From assembly GCF_028278985.1 (NCBI RefSeq), contig NZ_JANQTA010000004.1, positions 1 through 64,000 of the forward strand: a stretch of 64,000 nt of DNA, given 5' to 3'. A program made the position numbers and the translations under genes. Numbering within the stretch: position 1 is the stretch's first letter; each line of letters opens with the position of its first letter. Below are positions 41,189 through 50,648 of this stretch, one piece after another. Source of the stretch: Candidatus Nitrosopumilus sp. (lineage in GTDB: Archaea > Thermoproteota > Nitrososphaeria > Nitrososphaerales > Nitrosopumilaceae). The notes under the pieces are model-generated. The model made no database searches. It was not told the DNA's origin and was given only the letters and a program-made list of their open reading frames with translations.

Positions 41189-41959
41189 TTATGGGGGATT
41201 TGACAAACCTCTTACATACACACATTGATCCGGTGAGATGGCCATTTCTGAAGGATTGATTTTTCTATCAGTTAGATTTGTCCCTGAATTTTTGATGATT
41301 GCAAAAGGTTTTGATTCAGCTCCTTCTCCCATTTTGTAATTTGCAATTGTTGCAAGGTTATCTGCAACAGCTTGAAATGTTACTTTTAATGGATTTCCAT
41401 CCAAATCTTTTTGGGCTCTCATATCTAAAACTGGTTCTAATCCTGCACAAGAAATTGCAACACCTGTAGTTCCAATTCTAGCTGGCATTAACCTACTATC
41501 TACCAGAATAATTCCAACATGAATAGAGAACTTTAGAAAGATTTTTCTACGAATTTCTTCAGCAGTTTTGAATGGGTTTTTAGGGTATAGAATTATTTTT
41601 CCTTTTTTTGCATTTGATTTGTCAATTCCTGCATTTGGTGCCATAATGTCATCTGATGATGTAATTACAAATCCTGAAATGCCCCCAAAAATTTTATCTG
41701 ATTCTCTAATAACAACTTCTGCAATTTCAGGTTTTAATTGAAATTTTCTAGAAATTTGCTCTCCTTCATCTGATGTCTTAATTTTGTTTAATTCGATAAT
41801 TCTGCCTTGAGCATTAGAAATGTATTTTGTAGAAATAACAACAATATCCCCTTCCTCTAGTTTTGCATTATTTTTTGTTAAGGCATCCATCAATGCTTCA
41901 AATACGTCAAACTTTTCCTCTTTCCTTTCTGTCAAAAGTGGTAAAACTGTCAGTTCCAC
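41189..41959 (-). CDS. cofE: Coenzyme F420-0:L-glutamate ligase
   Basis: The 256-residue protein shows CofE features: EGDIVVISTKYISNAQGRII, the MAPNAGIDKSNAKKGKIILYP block with metal/GTP-binding residues, and LVDSRLMPARIGTTGVAISCAG. It adds gamma-linked glutamates to F420-0 using GTP. This implies F420 is made and used in this organism. It lies divergent from the first leuC gene. Confidence 0.93.
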   Translation of the reverse strand: MELTVLPLLTERKEEKFDVFEALMDALTKNNAKLEEGDIVVISTKYISNAQGRIIELNKIKTSDEGEQISRKFQLKPEIAEVVIRESDKIFGGISGFVITSSDDIMAPNAGIDKSNAKKGKIILYPKNPFKTAEEIRRKIFLKFSIHVGIILVDSRLMPARIGTTGVAISCAGLEPVLDMRAQKDLDGNPLKVTFQAVADNLATIANYKMGEGAESKPFAIIKNSGTNLTDRKINPSEMAISPDQCVYVRGLSNPP

Positions 41960-42031
41960 GAATACTGATAATCTTTTTTCTTTTTTATTGTTCTGAAAAG
42001 CTTTTAATCTGTAGAATTAGCTTTTTTGATT

Positions 42032-43300
42032 ATGAATATTGTTGAGAAAATCCTTGCTAGAGCCTCAGGCAAGTCATCTTTAGCCCCTGATGATGTAGTT
42101 TTTGCAAATGTGGACAAGGTTATGGTACACGATGTGTCTGGACCTGGAGTTCTCAAAGTGTTTGATAAATTGAAAAAACAAGGTATTTCTGTTGACAAAT
42201 TATGGGATCCTACCAAAGTTTGGGTAGCAGAAGATCATTTTGTTCCATCAGCAGAAAAAATGTCTGCTGAAAATATTGTAAAACTATCTAATTTCACTAA
42301 AAACTATGGAATTGAGAAACATTTCAAATATGGAATGGGTCAATATGGAATTTGTCATACATTATCTCATGAAGAAGCAATGGTAATGCCGGGTGATGTT
42401 TATGTTGGTGGTGATTCTCACACAAATACAACTGGTGCATTGGGCGCTTTTGCTTGTGGCTTAGGACATACTGACATTGCATATGTTTTACTTCATGGAA
42501 AAATTTGGTTTAAAGTTCCTGAAACTGATTTCTTCAAACTAAATGGAAAACTTCCAGATCATGTAATGGCAAAAGATTTGATTTTGAAAATTATTGGTGA
42601 TATTGGAACTGATGGTGGAAATTATAGAACTATGCAATTTGGCGGAACTGGAATTGAAGAAATGTCCGTTGAAAGTAGATTAACATTATGTAATATGACA
42701 ACTGAAGCAGGTGCAAAAAATGGAATTGTTGAAGCTGATCAAAAAGTAGTTGATTATCTTACAAGTCGCGGAGCAACAAATGCTAGACTCTTCAAGGGAG
42801 ATGATGATGCAGAATATGCAAACATGTATGAATATGAGGCATCTGAAATGGAACCAATTGTTGCAAAGCCATTTTCTCCTGAAAATGTAGCAGTTGTTAG
42901 AGAAGCTCCTTCTGTAGAATTAGACAAATCCTACATTGGTTCTTGTACTGGTGCAAAATATGAAGATCTAGAAGCTGCAGCAAAAGTTCTCAAAGGTAGA
43001 CAAGTAAAAATCAGAACAGAAATTTTACCTGCTTCAATCTCAATTTACAAACGTGCTATGGAGAATGGATTACTCTCAATTTTCCTTGATTCTGGTGTAA
43101 CTGTTGGACCTCCAACATGTGGTGCCTGCTGTGGGGCACATATGGGAGTTTTAGCAAAAGATGAAATCTGTATCAGTACTACAAATAGAAACTTCCCTGG
43201 AAGAATGGGGCATGTGGAATCACAAACATATCTTTCATCTCCAATGGTAGCAGCTGCATCAGCTGTCACTGGAAAAATTACTGACCCGAGGGATTTGTAA
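42032..43300 (+). CDS. leuC: Isopropylmalate isomerase/homoaconitase large subunit, archaeal type
   Basis: The 422-residue aconitase-family protein has the 4Fe-4S cysteines in YIGSCTGAK and GPPTCGACCGAH, and PGDVYVGGDSHTNTTGALGAF. The length and CGACCGAHMG motif match the short archaeal LeuC/HacA class. It isomerises 2-isopropylmalate, or a homologue in another 2-oxoacid elongation pathway. ATG 42032 is preferred over TTG 42026. Its stop overlaps the leuD ATG (TAATG). It forms a four-gene set with a second, different leuCD pair. Confidence 0.9.
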   Translation: MNIVEKILARASGKSSLAPDDVVFANVDKVMVHDVSGPGVLKVFDKLKKQGISVDKLWDPTKVWVAEDHFVPSAEKMSAENIVKLSNFTKNYGIEKHFKYGMGQYGICHTLSHEEAMVMPGDVYVGGDSHTNTTGALGAFACGLGHTDIAYVLLHGKIWFKVPETDFFKLNGKLPDHVMAKDLILKIIGDIGTDGGNYRTMQFGGTGIEEMSVESRLTLCNMTTEAGAKNGIVEADQKVVDYLTSRGATNARLFKGDDDAEYANMYEYEASEMEPIVAKPFSPENVAVVREAPSVELDKSYIGSCTGAKYEDLEAAAKVLKGRQVKIRTEILPASISIYKRAMENGLLSIFLDSGVTVGPPTCGACCGAHMGVLAKDEICISTTNRNFPGRMGHVESQTYLSSPMVAAASAVTGKITDPRDL

Positions 43301-43791
43301 TGAAAGGCAATGTCATAAAATATGAAAGAGACAATATTGACACCGACGTGATCATTCCAGGACAATATCTAAAAGTTCATGATTATGCTGAACTTGCAAC
43401 ACACGCAATGGAAGGATTAGATCCTGATTTTCACTCAAAAGTAAATGAAGGTGACTTTATTCTTGCTGGAAAGAATTTTGGATGTGGCTCATCACGTGAA
43501 CATGCTCCTATTGCATTGTCTCACTCTGGAGTAAAGGCTGTACTTGCATTGTCTTTTGCTAGAATCTTTTATCGTAATTCTGTAGATGGTGCATTCTTAC
43601 TTCCAATTGAAATTGAAGAAGATGCTTACAAATCAATCTCAGAAGGAGATGAACTTGATATTGATATTTCATCAAATGAAATAAAAAATAATACAAAAAA
43701 TCAAACCTACAAAATGAAACCCTTTTCTGAAATAATTGGAAAAATTATTGCAGCAGGTGGTCTCTTCAAGTATAAACCTGAACAGGATTAA
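43300..43791 (+). CDS. leuD: Isopropylmalate isomerase/homoaconitase small subunit, archaeal type
   Basis: The 163-residue swivel-domain protein has [33 protein letters not shown] and [17 protein letters not shown]. The substrate-recognition loop after [10 protein letters not shown], reading [14 protein letters not shown], is the site where LeuD, HacB and AcnD differ and does not settle the substrate. It partners with the preceding large subunit. The next gene starts one base after the stop. Confidence 0.9.
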   Translation: MKGNVIKYERDNIDTDVIIPGQYLKVHDYAELATHAMEGLDPDFHSKVNEGDFILAGKNFGCGSSREHAPIALSHSGVKAVLALSFARIFYRNSVDGAFLLPIEIEEDAYKSISEGDELDIDISSNEIKNNTKNQTYKMKPFSEIIGKIIAAGGLFKYKPEQD

Positions 43792-43792
43792 A

Positions 43793-45208
43793 ATGGGAAA
43801 AACACTTTTTGAAAAAATTTGGGACTCACATACCGTTGTTGAAAAATCAACTGGACCTTCATTAATCTACATTGATAGACATCTTGTTCATGAAGTAACT
43901 TCTCCTCAAGCTTTTGATGGATTGAGAATGAATAACCGCAAAGTTAGACGTCCAGATCTCACAATTGCAACTATGGATCATAATGTTCCTACAAATGATA
44001 GATCTTTACCAATACTTGATCAAACTTCTGCTGTACAAATTCAAACCTTGGAAAAAAATTGTAATGATTTTGGAATAAAATTATTTGACATCAATAGCCC
44101 AAATCAAGGAATTGTTCATGTAATTGGACCCCAATTAGGCATAACCTTACCTGGAACCACAATTGTTTGTGGTGATAGTCATACCTCTACCCATGGGGCT
44201 TTTGGGGCTTTGGCATTAGGAATTGGAACTAGTGAAGTTGAACATGTTTTAGCATCTCAAACTCTCTGGTTAGAAAAACCAAAACCTTTTGAAATAAGAA
44301 TTGAGGGTAAACGAAAGAATCCTTATGCAGTTACTGCCAAAGATATTGTTCTATCTATAATCAAGAATATTGGAACTGGAGGTGGAACTGGCACAGTTGT
44401 TGAATATCGTGGTCAAGGAATCACTGATCTTTCAATGGAGCAAAGAATGACAATTTGTAACATGTCCATTGAAGCAGGAGCTAGAGCCGGATTAATTGCA
44501 CCTGATGAAAAAACCTTTGATTATCTTAGAGATAGACAATACACTCCAAAAAATTTTGATTCTTTAGTAGAATACTGGAAAGAAAATCTAAAAACTGATA
44601 ATGATGCAAAATTTGAAAAACAATTTACATTACAAATTGATGACATTGCCCCTCAAGTAAGTTGGGGAACTAATCCTGGAATGACTTGTGATGTAACTGA
44701 TTCGGTTCCATCCCCCGATGATTTTGCAAAAGGTGATGTAAATCAAAAGAAAGGAGCAGAAAAAGCTCTGGATTACATGGATTTAAAATCTGGAACTCCA
44801 ATCACTGATATCAAAATTGATCGTGTGTTCATTGGTTCTTGTACTAATGCTAGATTAGAAGATCTTATTGAAGCATCTAAAGTAGTCAAAGACCAAAAAA
44901 TTTCTCCAAATGTTCGTGCTATGGTTGTACCTGGTTCACAAATGGTAAAACAACAAGCTGAAGAAATGGGATTAGATAAAATTTTCACTGATGCCAATTT
45001 TGAATGGAGAGAAGCTGGATGCAGTATGTGCCTTGGAATGAATCCTGACATTCTAGCCCCAGGAGAAAGATGTGCTAGCACTTCAAATAGAAATTTCGAA
45101 GGGAGACAAGGTACTGGTGGCAGAACTCATCTTGTTAGTCCTGTAATGGCCGCTGCTGCTGCTATTGAAGGTCACTTTGTTGATGTAAGAGAGTTGGATT
45201 TGAGTTAG
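43793..45208 (+). CDS. leuC: 3-isopropylmalate dehydratase large subunit, bacterial type
   Basis: The 471-residue aconitase-family protein starts [15 protein letters not shown] and has [46 protein letters not shown] and [12 protein letters not shown] with the three cluster cysteines. These are hallmarks of the longer bacterial LeuC. It acts in leucine synthesis. It is a distant paralogue of the gene at 42032, not a recent duplicate, and abuts its own small subunit. The frame opens upstream within leuD, but the ATG at 43793 gives the conserved N-terminus. Confidence 0.93.
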   Translation: MGKTLFEKIWDSHTVVEKSTGPSLIYIDRHLVHEVTSPQAFDGLRMNNRKVRRPDLTIATMDHNVPTNDRSLPILDQTSAVQIQTLEKNCNDFGIKLFDINSPNQGIVHVIGPQLGITLPGTTIVCGDSHTSTHGAFGALALGIGTSEVEHVLASQTLWLEKPKPFEIRIEGKRKNPYAVTAKDIVLSIIKNIGTGGGTGTVVEYRGQGITDLSMEQRMTICNMSIEAGARAGLIAPDEKTFDYLRDRQYTPKNFDSLVEYWKENLKTDNDAKFEKQFTLQIDDIAPQVSWGTNPGMTCDVTDSVPSPDDFAKGDVNQKKGAEKALDYMDLKSGTPITDIKIDRVFIGSCTNARLEDLIEASKVVKDQKISPNVRAMVVPGSQMVKQQAEEMGLDKIFTDANFEWREAGCSMCLGMNPDILAPGERCASTSNRNFEGRQGTGGRTHLVSPVMAAAAAIEGHFVDVRELDLS

Positions 45209-45793
45209 ATGGAACCATTCAAGCCTGTTGAAAGTATTGTAACTCCATTAGATAAGGTCAATGTTGATACTGATCAAATTGTTCCTAAACAATTTTTAAA
45301 ATTAGTTCAAAAGACTGGATTTGGAAAATTTTTGTTTTATAATTGGAGATATGATGAAAATGAAAACGAAAAAGATGATTTTGTTCTAAATGATTCAAAA
45401 TTTGATGGTTCTCAAATTCTTGTTGCTGGTGATAATTTTGGATGTGGCTCATCACGTGAACATGCAGTATGGGCCTTACAAGATTATGGTTTTGCAGTAA
45501 TTATTGCACCCTCATTTGCAGATATCTTCTTTAGCAACTGTTTCAAAAATGGAATTTTACCAATTTCTCTTGAACAAAAAATTGTTGAAAAATTACAATT
45601 AGATGTCAATTCTATGAAGATAGATCTTGAAAACCAAAATATCATTACCTCTTCAGAAACAATTCCTTTTGAAATTGATCCTCATAAAAAAAGAATTCTT
45701 TTAGAGGGATTAGATGATATTGCACAAACTTTACAGTTTGAGAAAAAAATTTCTGAATTTGAAAAAAATTCTAAAGTCCCATCTGTTTTATGA
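45209..45793 (+). CDS. leuD: 3-isopropylmalate dehydratase small subunit, bacterial type
   Basis: The 194-residue protein has the bacterial LeuD opening (VTPLDKVNVDTDQIVPKQFL), [33 protein letters not shown] and FADIFFSNCFKNGILP. The ATG follows the leuC stop directly. It is the partner of the gene at 43793. Its last 23 bases overlap, on the other strand, the end of the nucleotidyltransferase gene. Confidence 0.93.
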   Translation: MEPFKPVESIVTPLDKVNVDTDQIVPKQFLKLVQKTGFGKFLFYNWRYDENENEKDDFVLNDSKFDGSQILVAGDNFGCGSSREHAVWALQDYGFAVIIAPSFADIFFSNCFKNGILPISLEQKIVEKLQLDVNSMKIDLENQNIITSSETIPFEIDPHKKRILLEGLDDIAQTLQFEKKISEFEKNSKVPSVL

Positions 45794-46487
45794 TTTTATT
45801 TACTGTTTTTTGATTTCTTTCTAAAATTGTAGGGGATTCAGCATCTACCCATTCACTATTTCCAATATCAAATGCACTAATTTTATCTTCCTTGGATAAT
45901 TGTTGTAAAATATCATATGAGAGATTGATTTCTTTTTGTTTTTTTGATTTGATTCGTTTTAGAACTTCTTTTCCTAACATGTAGATACCTAAACATTCTG
46001 ATAACTGTAATTTCATTATTGGTTTTTCTTTGAATTCCTTGATTATTCCATTCTCAACTACTGCAAAACCCGTTTCTTCTTTTCGTTTTGTTCTTGTGGC
46101 AATACATGCATCGCTTTTTTTAGATTTGAAATGTTTTTTCATATTCACAAGATCTACTGCACATAGATTGTCTACAAACCACAAAATGAACTCTGATTCA
46201 TTTTTCAAGTGTTTTTCAATATGCAGTAAATCACCTCCAGTCCCACTTTGAGAATCCTGAACAAAGACAATTTTTTTCTGATTTCCAAAATAATTTTTTA
46301 TTTGACCGCCTAATCCTTCAAAATCTGAAATTATGATTATTTCATTTACAAATTTGAATGATTTCAAATATTGTACGACATAATCTATCAATGGTTTTCC
46401 ATTGATAGGTGTCATTGCTTTTGGAAAATAATCTGTATATGGCTTGCCTCGAGTTCCTTTGCCGCCTGCTAAGATTACAGCTTTCAC
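45771..46487 (-). CDS. Sugar-phosphate nucleotidyltransferase
   Basis: The 238-residue protein opens with the nucleotide-binding motif MKAVILAGGKGTRGKPYTDY and PKAMTPINGKPLIDYVVQYL, then DNLCAVDLVNMKKHFK and ECLGIYMLGKEVL, as in mannose-1-phosphate guanylyl- and glucose-1-phosphate thymidylyl-transferases. It makes an NDP-sugar, probably for surface glycans; the sugar is unknown. It lacks the left-handed helix domain, so it is the short form. It lies 3 bp downstream of S9 and may be in the same transcript. Confidence 0.85.
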   Translation of the reverse strand: MKAVILAGGKGTRGKPYTDYFPKAMTPINGKPLIDYVVQYLKSFKFVNEIIIISDFEGLGGQIKNYFGNQKKIVFVQDSQSGTGGDLLHIEKHLKNESEFILWFVDNLCAVDLVNMKKHFKSKKSDACIATRTKRKEETGFAVVENGIIKEFKEKPIMKLQLSECLGIYMLGKEVLKRIKSKKQKEINLSYDILQQLSKEDKISAFDIGNSEWVDAESPTILERNQKTVNKIIKQMGL

Positions 46488-46490
46488 AGT

Positions 46491-46940
46491 CTAACGGTAT
46501 GATTTTTGTTTTCTTCTTCTTGCACCAGGGCCGCCAAATTTCTTTGGTTCTTTTCTTCTGGCATCTCCGCTAATCAAATATTTGTCAAAATCTGTGATTC
46601 TTTTTCTAAGATCTTCTCTAGTAGATTTTGGGAATGGATGATCTTTAGGATCTTTCTTTGATTTAGTCCAGCCTGTTAATGCTCTTGAAATTCCAGTTGC
46701 AACTGCACTAGCTTGACCCATAAATCCGCCACCTCTAACTCTTACAGAAATATTGATTTTCTCTCTCAAATCCCCTGTAATTTCTAATGGTGCTAAAATT
46801 ACTTCACGAGCTGTCTCTTGTGGAATCATTTCTACTGGAATATTGTTAATTCTAACTTTACCTTGTCCTTTTGTAATGTAAACATGTGCGCTAGCTGTTT
46901 TTCTTGTTGCAAAATAGATTTCAGTTTTTGGAGTTGTCAT
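46491..46940 (-). CDS. rps9: 30S ribosomal protein S9 (uS9)
   Basis: The 149-residue protein has the uS9 features TRKTASAHVYITKGQGKVRIN, VRGGGFMGQASAVATGISRAL and the basic C-terminus KKFGGPGARRRKQKSYR whose terminal Arg contacts P-site tRNA. It overlaps the end of L13 by four bases. The order Rpo3-L18e-L13-S9 matches other archaea, but rpoN and rpoK, which often follow S9, are not seen here. Confidence 0.95.
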   Translation of the reverse strand: MTTPKTEIYFATRKTASAHVYITKGQGKVRINNIPVEMIPQETAREVILAPLEITGDLREKINISVRVRGGGFMGQASAVATGISRALTGWTKSKKDPKDHPFPKSTREDLRKRITDFDKYLISGDARRKEPKKFGGPGARRRKQKSYR

Positions 46941-47434
46941 TCAGTCCACCCTATTACTCTGCCTAGTTCTCCCATTGTTGTATAGTTAGAAGCAGATTTT
47001 TTAATTTTTGCCTTTTCAAATTGAACTTTTTCTAATGATTTTAACTCTTTAGGAGAACCAATGTATGCTCTTAGTCTTTTGTGTGCTTCAATCCCTGATG
47101 GTTTCTTTCCATGTGGTAACATTCCTCTGATCATTTTTGTAATGATTGTATCTGGTCTTCTTGGATGGAATGGTCCATGTTTAGGATTCAAAATACTGGA
47201 AATTTCTAAAAAGTCTCTGTATTCTTTAATGATGTTTGAACGAGTTCCACTTAACATAATTTTTTCACAATTAACAATTGATACTCTGTTACCTTGAAGA
47301 AGTAATTTTGCTACGTTTGATGATAATCGTCCAGCAATATGATCAGTTGCATCCACAACAATTGGTCTGTCAGTTCTTACAACTGTTTCTTGTTTGGTTG
47401 CTCCTTTTGGCTTGTTTAATCTACCATTAGCCAA
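46937..47434 (-). CDS. rpl13: 50S ribosomal protein L13 (uL13)
   Basis: The 165-residue protein shows VVDATDHIAGRLSSNVAKLL, GPFHPRRPDTIITKMIRGML and PHGKKPSGIEAHKRLRAYIG, all uL13 landmarks. It binds 23S rRNA early in assembly. The N-terminus has an extra polar stretch (NGRLNKPKGATKQETVV) before the core. The start overlaps the L18e stop by eight bases. Confidence 0.95.
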   Translation of the reverse strand: MANGRLNKPKGATKQETVVRTDRPIVVDATDHIAGRLSSNVAKLLLQGNRVSIVNCEKIMLSGTRSNIIKEYRDFLEISSILNPKHGPFHPRRPDTIITKMIRGMLPHGKKPSGIEAHKRLRAYIGSPKELKSLEKVQFEKAKIKKSASNYTTMGELGRVIGWTE

Positions 47435-47774
47435 GTAGTACCACTCCTTTACCAGTTGGATTTTGTTCTATCAAATCAGAATAACTGATGATTTTTCCCC
47501 CGTTTTCAATGATTTTTGCAGCAGCAGAATTTGAAATTGAAAATGAACAAAGTGTAATTTTATGAGGTACGTTTCCAGTTCCTAGAACTTTACCTGGGAA
47601 AACAACAGTATCGTTTTCTTTAGTTAATTGACCGATTCTTTTCAAGTTGATATCTCTTCTTGCAATTGATGGCTTGAGTGCATATTCTGCTAATTTTCCC
47701 CAAATTGGAGCATCATTCTTTGTAGATGCCTTTTTGAGATCTCTTGCCATGCGTACAACAACTTGATTAGTCAT
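47427..47774 (-). CDS. rpl18e: 50S ribosomal protein L18e (eL18)
   Basis: The 115-residue archaeal/eukaryotic protein resembles uL15 in its C-terminal half: INLKRIGQLTKENDTVVFPG, KVLGTGNVPHKITLCSFSIS and ends LIEQNPTGKGVVLLG. It is part of the large subunit. It lies 45 bp downstream of the Rpo3 gene in the conserved archaeal order. Confidence 0.93.
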   Translation of the reverse strand: MTNQVVVRMARDLKKASTKNDAPIWGKLAEYALKPSIARRDINLKRIGQLTKENDTVVFPGKVLGTGNVPHKITLCSFSISNSAAAKIIENGGKIISYSDLIEQNPTGKGVVLLG

Positions 47775-47819
47775 GTGAATAATGCGGTTTAAAACCCAAA
47801 TATAATGTGTATGCTTACT

Positions 47820-48485
47820 TTATTCCTGAATTTGGCTTACCATTTCTTTGAATTCGCCAAGCTTGTTGCTGACTTCATCTACTCCGGCAAGGATTATTTG
47901 TTCAGGACTAAGTGCTCCTGTTGATTCGACTGTAAGAACTCTTTCATCATCTTTGTCAGTCTCAGTTAGTGTTGAAATAGTTGCAGAGTTCCATTTTGCA
48001 TGCTCTGTTCCTCTTCCTAATCTTGCATAGCATTCTACCTTGATTTTTTGTCCAGGTGCAAGTTGTACAATTGGAATCTTTTCAGAAATTGGCTTGATTG
48101 AATCATCTTCAGAAGACAATTCATTTGAAAGAACAGTTCGAGTAACATCTGAATCTCCAGAATCAAGAACTAACATAACTTTACAATTTGAACATCCTGC
48201 TTCACTTTGACATTCACATTTAGAAGGTTCATTAAATCTGGATAAATCTGTCTTTAATGGAACTAGTCCTAATCTGTGTGCAAGTCCTTCGTCTGCCAAT
48301 ACTGATGTATTTTCAATAATGTCAACAGTATCAACTGCAAATACTGGAACACCATTTAGACAAACTCGTCTAAGTGCATTTGCATATTGTAATGGTACGC
48401 CCTTTAGCTTTACAGCCATTTTTTGATTATCTTTGCTAATTACTTCTAAGGATGACAAATCTTGAACAAAATCTTCAAAGTCCAC
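47820..48485 (-). CDS. rpo3: DNA-directed RNA polymerase subunit D (Rpo3)
   Basis: The 221-residue alpha-like subunit has VPLQYANALRRVCLNGVPVF, the LADEGLAHRLGLVPLKTDLS motif and a cysteine-rich insert (CECQSEAGCSNC, about residues 89-100). The insert corresponds to the Fe-S cluster domain known from Sulfolobus Rpo3. With Rpo11 it nucleates polymerase assembly. It is the first gene of the Rpo3-L18e-L13-S9 unit and divergent from SBDS across a 60-bp promoter region. Confidence 0.95.
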   Translation of the reverse strand: MDFEDFVQDLSSLEVISKDNQKMAVKLKGVPLQYANALRRVCLNGVPVFAVDTVDIIENTSVLADEGLAHRLGLVPLKTDLSRFNEPSKCECQSEAGCSNCKVMLVLDSGDSDVTRTVLSNELSSEDDSIKPISEKIPIVQLAPGQKIKVECYARLGRGTEHAKWNSATISTLTETDKDDERVLTVESTGALSPEQIILAGVDEVSNKLGEFKEMVSQIQE

Positions 48486-48545
48486 ATAAAAATCTAGCTA
48501 GTTTTACGTATAGATAAATACCAAATTATCATAGGTATCTCAGAA

Positions 48546-49232
48546 ATGGCCGATGTTACAGTGGTAAGATATTCCTATGAAGGCGAGAAATTTGAGATAT
48601 TGGTGAAGCCTGATCCTGCTTTGGATTACAAATTAGGAAAGAAAAAAGAAATTTCATCTATTTTGATTTCAGATGATATTTACACTGATTCTGGTAAAGG
48701 CACAAAGCCTTCGACTGAAAAATTGCTCAAGGCATTCAAAACTGAAGACGAAACTGAAATTGCAACAATTATTCTTCAGAAAGGTGACCTAAATCTTACA
48801 ACTGATCAAAGACGAAAAATGATTGAAGAAAAGAAAAAGCAGATTGTTGAATATATTGCAAAAACGTATGTGGATCCAAAAACACACCTGCCTCATCCTC
48901 CATTGAGAATTGAACAAGCAATGAAAGACGGTAGAGTTTCTGTGGATTCTCAAAAAAGTGTAGATGAACAAGTAAAGGATATTGTAGATAAACTACGTTC
49001 CATCATTGCTTTAAAATCAGAAAATTTGCAACTAGAAATAACAATCCCAGCACAATATGCTTCTCAATCATATGCTGTTCTAAAATCAGTTGGTTCACTG
49101 AAAAAAGAAGAATGGCAAAATAATGGTTCACTAAAAGCAATACTTGAAATACCCGCTGCAGCAAGGCCAAACGTGATAGATAGATTAGGTTCTATAACTA
49201 AAGGATCTGCTTCAGTTGAGGTAATGCAATAA
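48546..49232 (+). CDS. sdo1: Ribosome maturation factor SBDS/SDO1
   Basis: The 228-residue protein has the SBDS N-terminal FYSH domain (VVRYSYEGEKFEILVKPDPA, GKGTKPSTEKLLKAF), a helical middle domain with KTHLPHPPLRIEQAM and a C-terminal ferredoxin-like domain. In eukaryotes it helps release the anti-association factor eIF6 from the large subunit. It opens the exosome superoperon; rrp4 starts on its last base (TAATG). Confidence 0.95.
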   Translation: MADVTVVRYSYEGEKFEILVKPDPALDYKLGKKKEISSILISDDIYTDSGKGTKPSTEKLLKAFKTEDETEIATIILQKGDLNLTTDQRRKMIEEKKKQIVEYIAKTYVDPKTHLPHPPLRIEQAMKDGRVSVDSQKSVDEQVKDIVDKLRSIIALKSENLQLEITIPAQYASQSYAVLKSVGSLKKEEWQNNGSLKAILEIPAAARPNVIDRLGSITKGSASVEVMQ

Positions 49233-49912
49233 TGGAAAATAAGAGAAAATACGTTATTCCCGGTGATGTTGTAACTTCTGGTCCATTTAGACCTGAACAA
49301 AATGTTGTACTTGAAGGAAATAAGATTATTTCCACTACAATTGGAATCTCAGAAATCTATGATGATTCTGTACGTGTTATTCCTTTAACAGGAAAATATA
49401 TTCCAAAAATTAATGATTTAGTTATTGGCAAAGTAATTTCTCATACCTCACTTTCATGGGAATTAGATATCAATTCATGTTATGTGGGATTTTTGCCAGC
49501 TCAAGATGTATTTGGTCGTGATTTCTCTGCTCATGCTGATGAACTTACATCAAAATTGGCTTCTGGAGATCTTGTTGCAGCAAGAATTGCAAATTTTGAT
49601 AGAACTAGAGATCCTCTTGTAACAATTTCTGATAGAGATCTGGGAAAAATTGATTCTGGTGACTTAGTAAAAATATCTCCTAGTAAAGTTCCACGCCTAA
49701 TTGGAAAACGAGGAACCATGATACAGACAATTGAAATGGCTACCAATGCCGCAATTACCATTGGTCAAAATGGTTGGGTTGTAGTTTCTTGCGAGTCTCC
49801 CGAGGGATTATTAAAGGCCAAAAAGGCAATCCAAATGGTCGATGAGAAAGCACATGTTGCTAATTTGACTGATCAAGTGAAAGAAATGTTAGAATCAAAA
49901 GGTGAATCATAA
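49232..49912 (+). CDS. rrp4: Exosome cap subunit Rrp4
   Basis: The 226-residue protein has an N-terminal domain (RKYVIPGDVVTSGPFRPEQN), an S1 domain (IGKVISHTSLSWELDINSCY) and a KH domain (LIGKRGTMIQTIEMATNAAI). This is the archaeal Rrp4 layout. It caps the Rrp41/Rrp42 hexamer and threads RNA into it. It overlaps SBDS and rrp41 by one base each, implying coupled translation. Confidence 0.95.
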   Translation: MENKRKYVIPGDVVTSGPFRPEQNVVLEGNKIISTTIGISEIYDDSVRVIPLTGKYIPKINDLVIGKVISHTSLSWELDINSCYVGFLPAQDVFGRDFSAHADELTSKLASGDLVAARIANFDRTRDPLVTISDRDLGKIDSGDLVKISPSKVPRLIGKRGTMIQTIEMATNAAITIGQNGWVVVSCESPEGLLKAKKAIQMVDEKAHVANLTDQVKEMLESKGES

Positions 49913-50646
49913 TGGGTGGAAGAGAAGCAACAATGGTCCTATTGGACGAAAATGGAATTCGTTGCGATGGACGTAAAGTAGACGAACCACGACGAATCAT
50001 GATTAGAGCTGGTGGATTAAAAAATGCAGATGGCTCAGCTTACATTGAATTTGGTGATAATAAAATTCTAGTTGGAGTATTTGGTCCACGTGATGTTCAT
50101 CCAAAACATATGTCTGATACTGACACTGGTATACTGAGAGTTAGATATCATATGGAACCATTTTCTGTTGGTGAAAGAAAAAATCCTGCACCTTCAAGAA
50201 GAGAAATTGAAATTTCTAAAGTTATCAAAGAGGCATTAGAGCCTGCAGTCATGTTAGAAAAATTTCCAAGAACTGCAGTTGATGTATTTATTGAAGTATT
50301 ACAAGCAGATGGTGGAACTAGATGTGCTGCTTTAACAGCTGCTTCAGTTGCTTTAGCCGATGCAGGAATTCCAATGAGAGATATGGTGGCTGCAATTGCC
50401 GCAGGTAAAGTTGCTGACACTGTAATTCTTGATGTTAATAATGAAGAAGACCAAGCAGGTCAAGCTGATATGCCAATAGGTTACATGCCAAGTCTAGAAA
50501 AAGTTACACTCATGCAACTGGACGGAGTTCTAACTCCTGAAGAATACAAAAAATGTGTTGAAGTAGGAATCGAAGGTTGCAAATTAGTTTATGATTTACA
50601 AAAGAAGGCACTTAATGACAAATATTTTGGAAATGGAGATAATTAG
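49912..50646 (+). CDS. rrp41: Exosome catalytic subunit Rrp41
   Basis: The 244-residue RNase PH-fold protein has the phosphate-binding and RNA-binding arginines (CDGRKVDEPRRIMIRAGGL, ILRVRYHMEPFSVGERKNPA) and the catalytic Asp region NNEEDQAGQADMPIGYMPSL. It carries the phosphorolytic active site of the exosome. It is encoded directly after rrp4 and just before rrp42. Confidence 0.95.
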   Translation: MGGREATMVLLDENGIRCDGRKVDEPRRIMIRAGGLKNADGSAYIEFGDNKILVGVFGPRDVHPKHMSDTDTGILRVRYHMEPFSVGERKNPAPSRREIEISKVIKEALEPAVMLEKFPRTAVDVFIEVLQADGGTRCAALTAASVALADAGIPMRDMVAAIAAGKVADTVILDVNNEEDQAGQADMPIGYMPSLEKVTLMQLDGVLTPEEYKKCVEVGIEGCKLVYDLQKKALNDKYFGNGDN

Positions 50647-50648
50647 AA

